From Shinella yambaruensis (GTDB taxonomy: Bacteria; Pseudomonadota; Alphaproteobacteria; Rhizobiales; Rhizobiaceae): 64,000 nucleotides of DNA. Made by a program: the position numbers and the translations under genes. Below, one piece after another: positions 1-8,605 of the stretch (within the stretch, counting starts at the first letter, position 1; the number at the start of each line of letters is the position of its first letter). Location: positions 62,001 to 126,000 of the forward strand of contig NZ_JALJCK010000008.1 in the NCBI RefSeq assembly GCF_022899355.1, in the 5' to 3' direction. The notes beneath the pieces are model-generated. The model saw only the letters and a program-made list of their open reading frames with translations. It did not search any database and was not told the origin of the DNA.

Positions 1-2
1 AC

Positions 3-2189
3 GTGGTCCTGATCCTGGGCGCGGTCGCTTTGACCCTTCTGCCCTGGTACCGGATCGACGGCGGCTTCTACGGGTTCGGTTGGCTGGCCGGTTTCCCTCT
101 TTCGACCGAGGTCGCGCCCGGCCTCGTGCAGATCGCCGCGCATGGCCGATGGTGGCTAGCCGGCGTCGTTCTGCTGCTTCTTCTCGCCGGCGCGGCGCGC
201 GGCATGGCGGACCCGATGCGCCGCGGCGCCGCGCTGGCCTGGCTGGGCGCGCTCGGCGTCCTCTTCCTGTCGCTGCAGGGCCTTGCCATCGGCTTTTCCG
301 GCTGGACGTGGACGATCAGCGAAAGCCTGTTCGGCGCGCTTTCGGACGGCCAGCCCTCGATGGGCGCCGGCGCCGTGCTGTCGGCCGTCGTCTTCGTGCT
401 GCTCTTTTCCTTCGGCCTTGCGGAGCGCGGCGTCATGAAGGGCGATGCCTTCGTCGTCAGCGCCATCTCGCTGCTCGTCTTCCTCGTCGCCGTCTTCGTC
501 TTCTATCCGATCGGCAGCATGTTCGCCGGCTCGGTGCAGGATTTCGACGGCTCGTTCAATCCGGACGGCTTCATCCGCAACATGCAGGATCCCGGCATCT
601 GGAGCCTTGGCTGCGTCATCGGCGGCGGGCGCTGCGGCGTTGCCTGGCGCACCCTGTGGCTCGCCATCATGACCGGTCTCGGCTCGACGCTGCTCGGCCT
701 CGCCTTCGCGCTGGTCGCCACCCGCACGCGTTTTCCCTACAAGAAGGGCCTGCGCCTCCTCACCATCCTGCCGATCATCACGCCGCCCTTCGTCATCGGC
801 CTCGCGCTGACGCTGCTCTTCGGCCGCGCGGGCGTCATCACGCAGGGACTTTCCGAGCTTTTCGGCATCGAGCCCGGCCGCTGGCTCTACGGCCTCACCG
901 GCATCTGGATCGCGCAGGTCCTGTCCTTCACGCCGATCGCCTTCCTCGTCCTGATCGGCGTCGTCGAGGGCGTCAGCCCGTCGATGGAGGAGGCCTCCAC
1001 GACGCTGCGCGCCGACCGCTGGCGCACCTTCCGGCGCGTCTCGCTGCCGCTGATGAAGCCGGGCCTCGCCAATGCCTTCCTCATCGGCTTCATCGAGAGC
1101 ATGGCCGATTTCGGCAATCCGCTGGTGCTCGGCGGCAGCCACGGCGTGCTCTCGACGGAGATCTTCTTCGCCGTCGTCGGCTCGCAGAACGATCCCTCGC
1201 GCGCCGCCGTGCTCGCCATGGTTCTGCTCGTCTTCACGCTCTCGGCCTTCCTTGCCCAGCGCTTCTGGCTGTCGGGCAAGAACTTCGCCACCGTCACGGG
1301 CAAGGGCGACAGCGGGGCGCATATCGCGCTGCCGCGCGGCCTGTCGATCGGCGTGCATGCCATCGTCATCCCCTGGGGCCTCTTCACGCTCGTCGTCTAC
1401 GGCATGATCCTCGTCGGCGGCTTCGTGAAGACCTGGGGCCTCGACAATTCGCTGACGCTCGACCACTACGCCAAGGCCTTCTCCATCAGCTTCGACGGCA
1501 GCATCGCCTGGACGGGCGTCGCCTGGAACTCGTTCTGGACGACGATGGAGATCGCGCTGATCTCCGCGCCGCTGACGGCCATCGTCGGCCTTTTGACGGC
1601 CTATATCATCGTGCGCCAGAAGTTTACCGGCAAGAACGTGTTCGAGTTCGCGCTGATGATGAGCTTCGCCATTCCCGGCACGGTCATCGGCGTCAGCTAC
1701 ATCATGGCCTTCAACCTGCCGCCGCTGGAAATGACCGGCTCGGCGCTGATCCTGATCGCCTGCTTCGTGTTCCGCAACATGCCGGTTGGCGTGCGCGGCG
1801 GGATCGCGGCGATGAGCCAGCTCGACAAGAGCCTGGACGAGGCCTCGCTGACGCTGCGCGCCGGCAGCTTCCGCACCATCCGCAAGGTCATCCTGCCGCT
1901 CCTGCGGCCCGCCATCACCGCCGCGCTCGTCTATTCCTTCGTGCGCGCCATCACCTCGATCAGCGCCGTCATCTTCCTCGTCAGCGCCGAATACAACATG
2001 GCGACCTCCTATATCGTCGGCCTCGTCGAGAACGGCGAATACGGCGTGGCGATCGCCTATTCCTCCATGCTGATCGTCGTGATGATCACCGTCATCACCG
2101 GCTTCCAGCTTCTCGTGGGCGACCGGCGCCTGCGCCGTGAGAACCGCGTCGCCGGCCTTGCCCCCTCTCGTCAGGAGAAAACCGCATGA
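3..2189 (+). CDS. AfuB/FbpB-type ABC transporter permease (5' end cut off)
   Basis: Inner-membrane permease of the Fe3+/AfuB class with two fused permease domains. The frame is open at the left edge, so the true start lies outside the window; 728 residues are visible. An N-terminal extension with several hydrophobic segments (about residues 1-170) precedes the first transport domain, as in long AfuB proteins. Both EAA loops that contact the ATPase are visible (EEASTTLRADRWRTF and DEASLTLRAGSFRTI, each followed by a PL..P motif). The stop overlaps the next ATG (ATGA), so it is translationally coupled to an ATPase. No binding-protein gene is visible and it presumably lies upstream. Annotation pipelines usually call this family iron permeases, but AfuABC of Actinobacillus was shown to carry hexose phosphates. 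The phosphatase gene downstream favours a phosphorylated substrate here (inference). Confidence 0.9.
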   Translation: MVLILGAVALTLLPWYRIDGGFYGFGWLAGFPLSTEVAPGLVQIAAHGRWWLAGVVLLLLLAGAARGMADPMRRGAALAWLGALGVLFLSLQGLAIGFSGWTWTISESLFGALSDGQPSMGAGAVLSAVVFVLLFSFGLAERGVMKGDAFVVSAISLLVFLVAVFVFYPIGSMFAGSVQDFDGSFNPDGFIRNMQDPGIWSLGCVIGGGRCGVAWRTLWLAIMTGLGSTLLGLAFALVATRTRFPYKKGLRLLTILPIITPPFVIGLALTLLFGRAGVITQGLSELFGIEPGRWLYGLTGIWIAQVLSFTPIAFLVLIGVVEGVSPSMEEASTTLRADRWRTFRRVSLPLMKPGLANAFLIGFIESMADFGNPLVLGGSHGVLSTEIFFAVVGSQNDPSRAAVLAMVLLVFTLSAFLAQRFWLSGKNFATVTGKGDSGAHIALPRGLSIGVHAIVIPWGLFTLVVYGMILVGGFVKTWGLDNSLTLDHYAKAFSISFDGSIAWTGVAWNSFWTTMEIALISAPLTAIVGLLTAYIIVRQKFTGKNVFEFALMMSFAIPGTVIGVSYIMAFNLPPLEMTGSALILIACFVFRNMPVGVRGGIAAMSQLDKSLDEASLTLRAGSFRTIRKVILPLLRPAITAALVYSFVRAITSISAVIFLVSAEYNMATSYIVGLVENGEYGVAIAYSSMLIVVMITVITGFQLLVGDRRLRRENRVAGLAPSRQEKTA

Positions 2190-3247
2190 TCAACCAGAAA
2201 GCCGGCTCCGTCACGTTCGAGAACGTGAAGAAGACCTTCGGCGCCTTCACCGCCATCCCCGACCTTTCGCTCACCATCGAGCCCGGCACGCTCGTCACCC
2301 TGCTCGGCCCCTCCGGCTGCGGCAAGACGACGACGCTGCGCATGCTGGCCGGGCTGGAACACCCGACGGCCGGGCGCATCCTCATCGGCGGCAAGGACGT
2401 CACCATGCTGCCGGCCAACGAGCGCGACGTCTCGATGGTCTTCCAGTCCTATGCGCTCTTTCCGCATATGAGCTCGCTCGACAATGTCGCCTACGGTCTG
2501 GAATCCTCCGGCCTCTCGCGCAGGGAGGCGCGGGAGAAGGCGGAGGAGGGGCTTTCGCTCGTCGGCCTTGCCGGCATGGGCGGGCGCCTGCCGGCCGAGC
2601 TTTCCGGCGGCCAGCAGCAGCGCGTCGCCGTCGCCCGCGCGCTGGTGCTGGAGCCGCAGGTGCTGCTGCTCGACGAGCCGCTCTCCAACCTCGACGCCCG
2701 CCTTCGCCGCCGGGTGCGCACGGAGATCCGCGAGCTCCAGCAGCGCCTCGGCTTCACCGCCGTCTATGTCACGCACGACCAGGACGAGGCGCTCGCCGTC
2801 TCCGACCGCATCATCGTCATGAAGGACGGCGAGATCGCCCAGTCGGGCGCCCCGCGCGACCTCTACGAGTTCCCGGCCTCCTCCTTCATCGCCGACTTCA
2901 TGGGCGAGGCGAATGTCATCGCCTGCGAGGTCGTCGGCATCGACGGCGCCGAGGCCGATATCCGCATCGGCAGCCTTACGCACCGCGTGCCCGCCGGCCG
3001 GGCGAAACCCGGCGCCGCCAGCCTTGCCGTGCGCCCCGGCGCGGTGACGCTCGCCGAGGGCCGCGGCGAGGGGCTGGCCGGCCGCATCCTGCATTCGGCC
3101 TATCTCGGCGACCATGTCGAATACGAGGTGGAGACCGATGTCGGCACGCTCTTCATCGTCGACCATGCCGTCGACCGCATCCTGCCCGCCGCCTCTAACG
3201 CCACGCTCGGCTTCAAGAACCGCGGCATCGCCCTCATCAGCAACTAG
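2186..3247 (+). CDS. ABC transporter ATP-binding protein, AfuC/FbpC/PotA type
   Basis: Cytoplasmic ATPase partner of the upstream two-domain permease; 353 residues, a normal length for this class. Walker A (GPSGCGKTT), the Q-loop (VFQSYALFP), signature LSGGQQQR, Walker B (LLLDEPLSNLD) and the switch histidine (VTHDQDE) are all intact. The remaining roughly 110 C-terminal residues fit a TOBE-like regulatory domain. The start ATG overlaps the permease stop by 4 nt. The stop codon is the first base triplet of a strong intrinsic terminator, so this ends a transcript. Confidence 0.95.
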   Translation: MINQKAGSVTFENVKKTFGAFTAIPDLSLTIEPGTLVTLLGPSGCGKTTTLRMLAGLEHPTAGRILIGGKDVTMLPANERDVSMVFQSYALFPHMSSLDNVAYGLESSGLSRREAREKAEEGLSLVGLAGMGGRLPAELSGGQQQRVAVARALVLEPQVLLLDEPLSNLDARLRRRVRTEIRELQQRLGFTAVYVTHDQDEALAVSDRIIVMKDGEIAQSGAPRDLYEFPASSFIADFMGEANVIACEVVGIDGAEADIRIGSLTHRVPAGRAKPGAASLAVRPGAVTLAEGRGEGLAGRILHSAYLGDHVEYEVETDVGTLFIVDHAVDRILPAASNATLGFKNRGIALISN

Positions 3248-3298
3248 AGCGATTCCGCTTTTCCTCGAATCGCGGAACCGCTCTATCTTTTTGTTTTT
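3245..3298 (+). terminator. Intrinsic terminator after the first ABC unit
   Basis: A 14-bp stem (arms 3245-3258 and 3272-3285, one G-T pair) is followed by TCTTTTTGTTTTT. The left arm begins with the TAG stop of the ATPase gene. The same hairpin-plus-T-run arrangement is the first half of an intergenic repeat I remember as common in Rhizobiaceae. Confidence 0.85.
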
Positions 3299-3344
3299 AC
3301 GCAATTCCCGACGCAAAACCGCTTCGCACTTTTGCTGGAATTGC
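3299..3344. repeat. Nested inverted repeat, second half of a Rhizobiaceae-type intergenic repeat
   Basis: Outer arms GCAATTCC (3301-3308) and GGAATTGC (3337-3344) enclose inner arms GCAAAA (3313-3318) and TTTTGC (3330-3335). It follows the terminator directly and ends 18 bp before the next start codon. Its repeat status across genomes is from memory; only one copy lies in this window. Confidence 0.6.
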
Positions 3345-3362
3345 TTACCCAAGGAAATCAGT

Positions 3363-4163
3363 ATGACGTCGCAAGAGACGGACCTCGACAGGCGCTTCGT
3401 CCTCGCCAAGGCCATCGCCCAGGAGGCGGGGGCCATGGCGCTCGATTACTTCAACCGCCGCGACAGCCTGGTGATCGAGACCAAGCGCGACCCGCAGGAC
3501 GTCGTCTCCATCGCCGACCGCACCGTGGAGAAGCTGATCCGCGAGCGGGTCGCGGCGACGTTTCCCGGCGACGGCTTCCTCGGCGAGGAGTTCGGCCACA
3601 CGGCGGGCAGCTCCGGCTACACCTGGGTCGTCGATCCCATCGACGGCACCGCGCCCTTCGTCAGCGGCATGCCGAACTGGTGCGTCTCTGTCGCCGTGCT
3701 GCACGGCGACGAGCCCGTCATCGGCGTCATCGGCGCGCCCTGCCACAACGAGCTCTATGCCGCCGCCGCCGGCAGGGGCGCCAAGCTCAACGGCAAGGTC
3801 CTGACGCTCGACCCCACCCGCAACGTGCGCAACGCCATGACCGGCATCGGCGCCAACAGCCATGTGACGCCGGAGGCCATGGCCGACATCGTCAGCCGGC
3901 TGCTGCAGGCCGGCGGCACCTTCATCCGCAACGGCTCCGGCGCGCTGATGCTCGCCTATGTCGCGGCCGGCCGGCTCGTCGGTTACTACGAGCCCTACAT
4001 GCACGCCTGGGATTGCCTTGCCGGCTATTGCCTCGTGAAGGAGGCCGGCGGCTGGCACCACCCCTTCCCGGTGGAGGGCGAACGGCTGACCAAAGGATCG
4101 CCGGTCGTCGCCGCAGGCCCGGGCGCCCGCGCCGACCTCGAAAAGCTGGCCGGGCTTGCCTAG
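3363..4163 (+). CDS. Inositol-monophosphatase-family phosphatase (first copy)
   Basis: 266 residues. Mg-dependent phosphatase fold: the first metal site GEEFG, then WVVDPIDGTAPF and C-terminal AWDCLAGYCLVKEAGG carry the family's acidic ligands. The usual DGTxNF is DGTAPF here, a small departure near the active site that may alter specificity. Possible substrates are inositol phosphate, histidinol phosphate (HisN type) or another sugar phosphate. The start at 3363 is chosen because AGGAAA lies just upstream and the alignment starts there; the frame is open further upstream through the repeat. It sits between two AfuBC-type transporters, and a paralogue follows at 8606, so hydrolysis of an imported phosphate ester is the likely role (inference). 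Confidence 0.85.
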   Translation: MTSQETDLDRRFVLAKAIAQEAGAMALDYFNRRDSLVIETKRDPQDVVSIADRTVEKLIRERVAATFPGDGFLGEEFGHTAGSSGYTWVVDPIDGTAPFVSGMPNWCVSVAVLHGDEPVIGVIGAPCHNELYAAAAGRGAKLNGKVLTLDPTRNVRNAMTGIGANSHVTPEAMADIVSRLLQAGGTFIRNGSGALMLAYVAAGRLVGYYEPYMHAWDCLAGYCLVKEAGGWHHPFPVEGERLTKGSPVVAAGPGARADLEKLAGLA

Positions 4164-4183
4164 CCGGCCAGTTTCACACATCA

Positions 4184-4199
4184 ATGCACGGCTGTGCAA
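4184..4199. promoter_or_regulatory. Operator-like palindrome, copy 1
   Basis: TGCACGGCTGTGCA (4185-4198) is an imperfect palindrome of LacI-operator size. Very similar sequences occur at 4328, 12840 and 12931, the last two beside a lacI-family gene. It lies just upstream of a TTGACA hexamer (4207-4212). Confidence 0.55.
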
Positions 4200-4206
4200 T
4201 ATTGTG

Positions 4207-4236
4207 TTGACAAGTGCCGACCCTCAATGATTGACT
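4207..4236 (+). promoter_or_regulatory. Possible promoter of the second transporter unit
   Basis: TTGACA at 4207-4212 is a perfect -35 hexamer. No good -10 follows at 16-18 bp; TTGACT at 4231 is the best and is poor. The position, 9 bp after the operator-like palindrome and upstream of a six-gene operon, is the main support. Confidence 0.25.
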
Positions 4237-4258
4237 GCACCCACTGACCAGCCGGGAT

Positions 4259-4329
4259 GGGAGGAAACATTCCCGGTTTGGTCGAATTCGGTGCGGTGGC
4301 CGGCGGAAGCCGGCAGGGGAGGAAACATT
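4259..4329. repeat. Pair of 13-bp direct repeats in the leader
   Basis: GGGAGGAAACATT occurs at 4259-4271 and again at 4317-4329. The second copy runs into the operator-like palindrome at 4328. Each resembles a strong ribosome-binding site, but no start codon in a long frame follows either. Meaning unknown. Confidence 0.5.
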
Positions 4330-4344
4330 GCACGGCTTTGCGAA
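4328..4344. promoter_or_regulatory. Operator-like palindrome, copy 2
   Basis: TTGCACGGCTTTGCGAA matches copy 1 closely (TGCACGGCT-TGC shared). Its centre lies about 145 bp from that of copy 1 and about 50 bp before the permease start, a spacing compatible with DNA looping by a LacI-type tetramer (inference). Confidence 0.5.
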
Positions 4345-4385
4345 GACGGTTGGAAAAATGTGCCGCAGCGCACAAGGCGGGCTCC

Positions 4386-6212
4386 ATGGCCACGTCTGAT
4401 GCGGCTGTAGCGCCAGCGCCCGTTGGCGGCGCGCGCTGGCGCTACCGGTTGCGGCTGGCGCTGCGCGAGCCGACGACGGTGATCGCCGTCCTGATGGCGG
4501 CGCTGTTTGCCTATCTCATCGTGGTGCCGATCCTGTCGATCCTTTCGGATGCGGCCACCGTGCAGTTCGGCGACGAGCGGCGCACGGCGGGCGAAACGGG
4601 CAGCTTCACCGCCTACTATCTCTACCGCGCCTTCGCCTCGCCCGTCGCGCACGATCTCTTCTGGGAGCCGCTCCTCAACACGCTGAAGGTGGCCTTCGGC
4701 GCCATCGCCATCTCGCTGTCGGTCGGCGGCGTGCTCGCCTGGCTGATCGCGCGCACCGACATGTTCGGCCGCCGATGGTTCGCCACCGCCCTCATCGTGC
4801 CCTACATGCTGCCGGCCTGGACCTTCGCGCTCGCCTGGACCACGCTGTTCAAGAACCGCACCGTCGGCGGCCAGCCGGGCTGGTTCGAGGCGATCGGCCT
4901 GTCGCCGCCGGACTGGCTCGCCTATGGCCAGGTGCCGATCACCATCATCCTCGCGCTGCACTATACCCCTTTCGTCATCCTGCTGTTCGGCTCGGCTCTG
5001 CGCCGCTTCGACAGCCAGCTGGAGGACAGCGCGCGCATTCTCGGCGCGCCGGGCCGGGTGGTCGCCTTGCAGATCATCCTGCCGCTGATGCGCCCCGCGC
5101 TGCTGTCGGCCGTGCTGCTCATCTTCGCCAAGTGCCTCGGCGAGTTCGGCGTGCCCTATGTGCTCGGCCTGCCGGTGAAGTTCGACGTGCTGGCGACCTC
5201 GCTCTACCGCTCCATCGGCTCGCGCCAGACCGGCGTTGCGGGCGTGCTCGCCGGCGCCATCATGCTGATCGGCGTTCTGGCCATCATGATCGACGCGCAT
5301 CTCGCCCGCGAGGCGCGGCGCTTCGTCACCGTCGGCTCCAAGGGCGCGATGAACCGGCTGTCGCGGCTGAAATCCTGGCGCTGGCCGGCCAGCGGCTTTG
5401 CCGCCGCCGTCTTCATCGTCTCCGTCGGCATGCCGCTCCTGACGCTGGCCCTCTCGACGGTCATGCACCAGCCCGGCAGCTTCGCCTGGTCGAATTTCAC
5501 GCTCGACTACTGGATCGGCCGGGACCTGCCGACGGTCGCCATGCGCACCGGCATCCTGCTCAGCCCCGATCTCTGGCAGGCGGCGCTGAACACGCTCTCC
5601 ATCGTCGGCATCGCCTCCGTCTGCTCGGGCATCCTCGGCGTGCTCACCGGCTATGTCGTGGTGCGCACGACCATCCGGCCGCTGGCGATCTTCCTGCGGC
5701 AGGTCACCTTCATGCCTTATCTGGTGCCCGGCATCGCCTTCGCCGCCGCCTATCTCTCGCTCTTCGCCGTGCAGCGCGGGCCGATCCCCGGCCTCTACGG
5801 CACGACGCTGATCCTCATCCTCGCTTTGATGGCGGACCAGATGCCCTATGCGTCCCGCGCCGGCATCTCGGCCATGATGCAGCTCGGCAAGGACCCGGAG
5901 GAGGCGGCGCAGATCGTCGGCGCCGGCTGGTTCCGCCGCATGACGTCCATCGTCATCCCCATCCAGAAAGGCTCGCTCGTCACCGGCATCCTCCTGCCCT
6001 TCATCTCGGGCATCAAGGGGCTCAGCCTCTTCGTCATCCTCGCCGTGCCCGCCACGGACGTGCTGACGACCTTCTCGCTGCGCCTCGTCGACTACAACTA
6101 CACCCAGGCCGCCAATGCCGTGGTGCTGATCATCGCCGGCCTTGCCTATGGCGGCACGGTGCTCGCCCAGCGGCTCACCCGCACCAACCTTGCCGAGGGA
6201 CTTGGAAACTGA
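4386..6212 (+). CDS. FbpB-type two-domain ABC transporter permease
   Basis: 608 residues from ATG 4386, a usual length for two-domain Fe3+-type permeases. It lacks the long N-terminal extension of the permease at the left edge. The first membrane segment starts about residue 35 (VIAVLMAALFAYLIVVPIL). Two EAA loops (EDSARILGAPGRVV and EEAAQIVGAGWFRR) mark the two transport domains. The start is uncertain: the frame is open to 4257, but upstream codons give no transporter-like sequence and run through the repeated leader. First gene of an operon with an ATPase (1-nt overlap), a binding protein, three phosphatase-type genes and two operator-like sites in the leader. Confidence 0.9.
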   Translation: MATSDAAVAPAPVGGARWRYRLRLALREPTTVIAVLMAALFAYLIVVPILSILSDAATVQFGDERRTAGETGSFTAYYLYRAFASPVAHDLFWEPLLNTLKVAFGAIAISLSVGGVLAWLIARTDMFGRRWFATALIVPYMLPAWTFALAWTTLFKNRTVGGQPGWFEAIGLSPPDWLAYGQVPITIILALHYTPFVILLFGSALRRFDSQLEDSARILGAPGRVVALQIILPLMRPALLSAVLLIFAKCLGEFGVPYVLGLPVKFDVLATSLYRSIGSRQTGVAGVLAGAIMLIGVLAIMIDAHLAREARRFVTVGSKGAMNRLSRLKSWRWPASGFAAAVFIVSVGMPLLTLALSTVMHQPGSFAWSNFTLDYWIGRDLPTVAMRTGILLSPDLWQAALNTLSIVGIASVCSGILGVLTGYVVVRTTIRPLAIFLRQVTFMPYLVPGIAFAAAYLSLFAVQRGPIPGLYGTTLILILALMADQMPYASRAGISAMMQLGKDPEEAAQIVGAGWFRRMTSIVIPIQKGSLVTGILLPFISGIKGLSLFVILAVPATDVLTTFSLRLVDYNYTQAANAVVLIIAGLAYGGTVLAQRLTRTNLAEGLGN

Positions 6213-7333
6213 TGCCCGATATCGTTCTCAGCAATGTGCAGAAATCCTACGGCGCCGGCTCGCCCAACGCGGTAAGCGACCTCGACCTCCACATCAGGGA
6301 CGGCGAGTTCATGTGCCTGCTCGGCCCCTCCGGTTGCGGCAAGACGACGACGCTGCGTATGATCGCCGGGCTGGAGAACCTGACGGACGGCGAGATCCGC
6401 GTCGGCGAGAAGATCGTCGACAGCCCGGCGCGCGGCGCCTTCATCGGCCCGGAAAAGCGCGGCATGGGCCTCGTCTTCCAGTCCTATGCGCTCTGGCCGC
6501 ATCTCACCATCGAGCGCAATACGGATTTCGGCCTGCGCCTGCGCAAGGTGCCGAAGGCCGAGCGCGAGGCGCGCGTGACCGAGGTCATGAAGGCGCTGGA
6601 CATCGAGAAGTACCGGCACCGCTATCCCTCCCAGCTTTCCGGCGGCCAGCAGCAGCGCGTGGCGCTCGCCCGCATGCTGGCGGTCAATCCCGGCGTGCTG
6701 CTGCTCGACGAGCCGCTGTCCAACCTCGACGCGCGCCTCAGGCTCGAAATGCGCGCCGAGCTGAAGCGCATCCACGCCGCCTTCGGCACCACCATCGTCT
6801 TCGTCACGCACGACCAGTGGGAGGCGATGACGCTCGCCACCTCCATCGCCGTCATGAACGAGGGCCGGCTGCAGCAGCTCGGCACGCCCAACGACATCTA
6901 CGACCGGCCGGCGAACCGCTTCGTCGCCGAATTCGTCGGCAGCCCGCCGATCAACATTCTCGAAACCGCGACCGGCCATGCGCTGGATCGCGCCGCATCG
7001 CATTGGCTCGCCGGTCGGCTCGGCGAGAGCGCGGGGGTCGGCTCGGTGGGCTTTCGGCCCGAGGCCCTGCAGATCGCGCGCTCGGAGGCTGCCGTTCCCG
7101 GCGACAGCTTCCGCCATGCGGCCGAGGTCACCGGCATCCTGCCGACCGGCGGAAGCTGGATCATCGAACTGAAGGTCGACGGCCGCGCCCTCTTCGCCAC
7201 CACCACCGAATGCCCGGTGCTGAAGGGCGGCGAGCGGGTCTTCGTCCATGCCCGGCCGACGGCCATGCATGTCTTCGACGCGGCGGGCCTGAGGCTTGCC
7301 GGCGCCGACGACACGCTGGCGCGCGCCGCCTGA
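6212..7333 (+). CDS. ABC transporter ATP-binding protein, FbpC/PotA type
   Basis: 373 residues; start ATG at 6212 shares one base with the permease TGA (TGATG). Walker A (GPSGCGKTT), Q-loop (VFQSYALWP), LSGGQQQR, LLLDEPLSNLD and VTHDQWE are intact. The C-terminal 130 residues form a probable TOBE regulatory domain. It pairs with the 4386 permease and the 7406 binding protein. Confidence 0.95.
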   Translation: MPDIVLSNVQKSYGAGSPNAVSDLDLHIRDGEFMCLLGPSGCGKTTTLRMIAGLENLTDGEIRVGEKIVDSPARGAFIGPEKRGMGLVFQSYALWPHLTIERNTDFGLRLRKVPKAEREARVTEVMKALDIEKYRHRYPSQLSGGQQQRVALARMLAVNPGVLLLDEPLSNLDARLRLEMRAELKRIHAAFGTTIVFVTHDQWEAMTLATSIAVMNEGRLQQLGTPNDIYDRPANRFVAEFVGSPPINILETATGHALDRAASHWLAGRLGESAGVGSVGFRPEALQIARSEAAVPGDSFRHAAEVTGILPTGGSWIIELKVDGRALFATTTECPVLKGGERVFVHARPTAMHVFDAAGLRLAGADDTLARAA

Positions 7334-7405
7334 ACCGAAACGGAAACTGAAACCCGCGCCATCCGATGGGAAGAGACGGACGGGGCGAAGCTGGAGGAGG
7401 AGAGC

Positions 7406-8512
7406 ATGCGGAAATACGGTTTACTGGCAGGCGCTGCGCTGGCGCTATGCATGGCCGGCGGGGCGCTGGCGGAAGACTTCAACCTCGACGCGCTGATCGA
7501 GGCGGCGAAGAAGGAGCCGCCGCTGTCGGTCTATGACAGCACCGGCAAGATCGTCGACATGGTCGAGGCGTTCAACGCCAAATACGGGCTGAAGGCGGAG
7601 GGCTCGAAATCCAAGGCCACCGCGCAGCTCGAAACGATCATCCGCGAATCCCAGTCGGGCAACATCCAGACGGACGTATCCTTCATCTCCGACCCCTCGG
7701 CGGTGGTCGGCCAGCTGATGCCCGCCGGCTTCGTGGAGAACTGGGTGCCGCCGGATCTTGCCAAGGACATCTCGCCCGAGGCGCACAACCCGCTGCTCGT
7801 CGTGTCGAGCCCCAATTTCCTCGCCTACAACACCAAGCTCTACGACAAGTGCCCGATCACCAATATCTGGCAGCTCACGGAGGCGGAGTGGAAGGGCAAG
7901 TTCGCCATGCAGGACCCGCTTGGCAAGCCGTCCTACACCGACTGGTTCAACCAGATGCGCAGCCGCATCGACGACAAGATCGCCGCCGCCTACGAGAAGC
8001 AGTACGGCAAGAAGCTGGAGAGCGACCTCGGCAGCGCGACCGAGGCCTTCGTGGCGGCGCTCGCGGCCAACGGCCCGCTGCTGACGGATTCGGATTCCGC
8101 CGCCGCCGAGGCCGTCGCCGCACCCGGCCAGAGCGAGCCCTTCGTCGGCCTCGTCGCCTCGGCCAAGTTCCGCGACAATGCGGGCAAGGGCTTCTCGCTG
8201 GGTCTTTGCGCCGGGGTGGATCCGATCATCGGCTTCTCAAACCCGACGGTCGGCGTCATCGTCAAGGGCTCGGACAGCCCGAACACGGCAAAGCTCTTCG
8301 TCCACTATGCCATGACGGCCGAGGGCATCGCGCCGCAGGCCGAGGACGGCAAGCTGTCCAGCAACCGCACCGTCGGCCTGCCGGACGACGAGCCGTCGGG
8401 CATCGGCAAGCATCTCGATGCCCTGCTGAACTACGACCCGGCGACGGGCCTCGAAGACTGGGACAGCCGGCAGGACTGGCAGGATTTCTGGCGCGTCCAC
8501 TACAAGCGCTGA
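7406..8512 (+). CDS. Periplasmic binding protein of the Fe3+/AfuA-type ABC transporter
   Basis: 368 residues with a Sec signal peptide (MRKYGLLAGAALALCMAGGALA, cut near ALA-ED). A GGAGGAGG ribosome-binding site lies 5 nt before the ATG, stronger than those of its neighbours, as expected for an abundant binding protein. The body fits the AfuA/FbpA solute-binding superfamily (LSVYDSTGK near the start, AEGIAPQAEDGKLS near the end). No run of tyrosines typical of ferric-binding proteins is obvious, so the iron label should not be assumed. Given the phosphatases downstream, a phosphorylated organic ligand is possible. Confidence 0.85.
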   Translation: MRKYGLLAGAALALCMAGGALAEDFNLDALIEAAKKEPPLSVYDSTGKIVDMVEAFNAKYGLKAEGSKSKATAQLETIIRESQSGNIQTDVSFISDPSAVVGQLMPAGFVENWVPPDLAKDISPEAHNPLLVVSSPNFLAYNTKLYDKCPITNIWQLTEAEWKGKFAMQDPLGKPSYTDWFNQMRSRIDDKIAAAYEKQYGKKLESDLGSATEAFVAALAANGPLLTDSDSAAAEAVAAPGQSEPFVGLVASAKFRDNAGKGFSLGLCAGVDPIIGFSNPTVGVIVKGSDSPNTAKLFVHYAMTAEGIAPQAEDGKLSSNRTVGLPDDEPSGIGKHLDALLNYDPATGLEDWDSRQDWQDFWRVHYKR

Positions 8513-8522
8513 GCGAAAGACG

Positions 8523-8545
8523 GGCGGGCCGTTTCCCGGCCCGCC
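8523..8545 (+). terminator. GC-rich hairpin after the binding-protein gene
   Basis: Perfect 9-bp stem GGCGGGCCG/CGGCCCGCC with loop TTTCC, 10 bp after the stop and without a T-run. Inside the operon, so more likely an mRNA-stabilising or partial-termination hairpin that raises binding-protein level over downstream genes. Confidence 0.5.
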
Positions 8546-8605
8546 TGCCGCCCTTGCGGCGGCAATGATGAACCGGAAACGAACAGGGCAGGAAAGACAG
8601 GGCAC

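Noticed and set aside
156-1466. Long minus-strand frame opposite the first permease
   Set aside because: Low-complexity Glu/Asp/Arg-rich translation without motifs; the plus strand encodes an unmistakable permease.
4775-6211. Upstream extension of the ATPase frame to 4775 as an 852-residue protein
   Set aside because: The extra part is the permease gene read in the wrong frame; the ATPase starts at 6212.
7406-8512. Naming the binding protein FbpA and the system an iron transporter
   Set aside because: Family similarity alone does not fix the ligand; phosphatase neighbours argue against an iron-only role.
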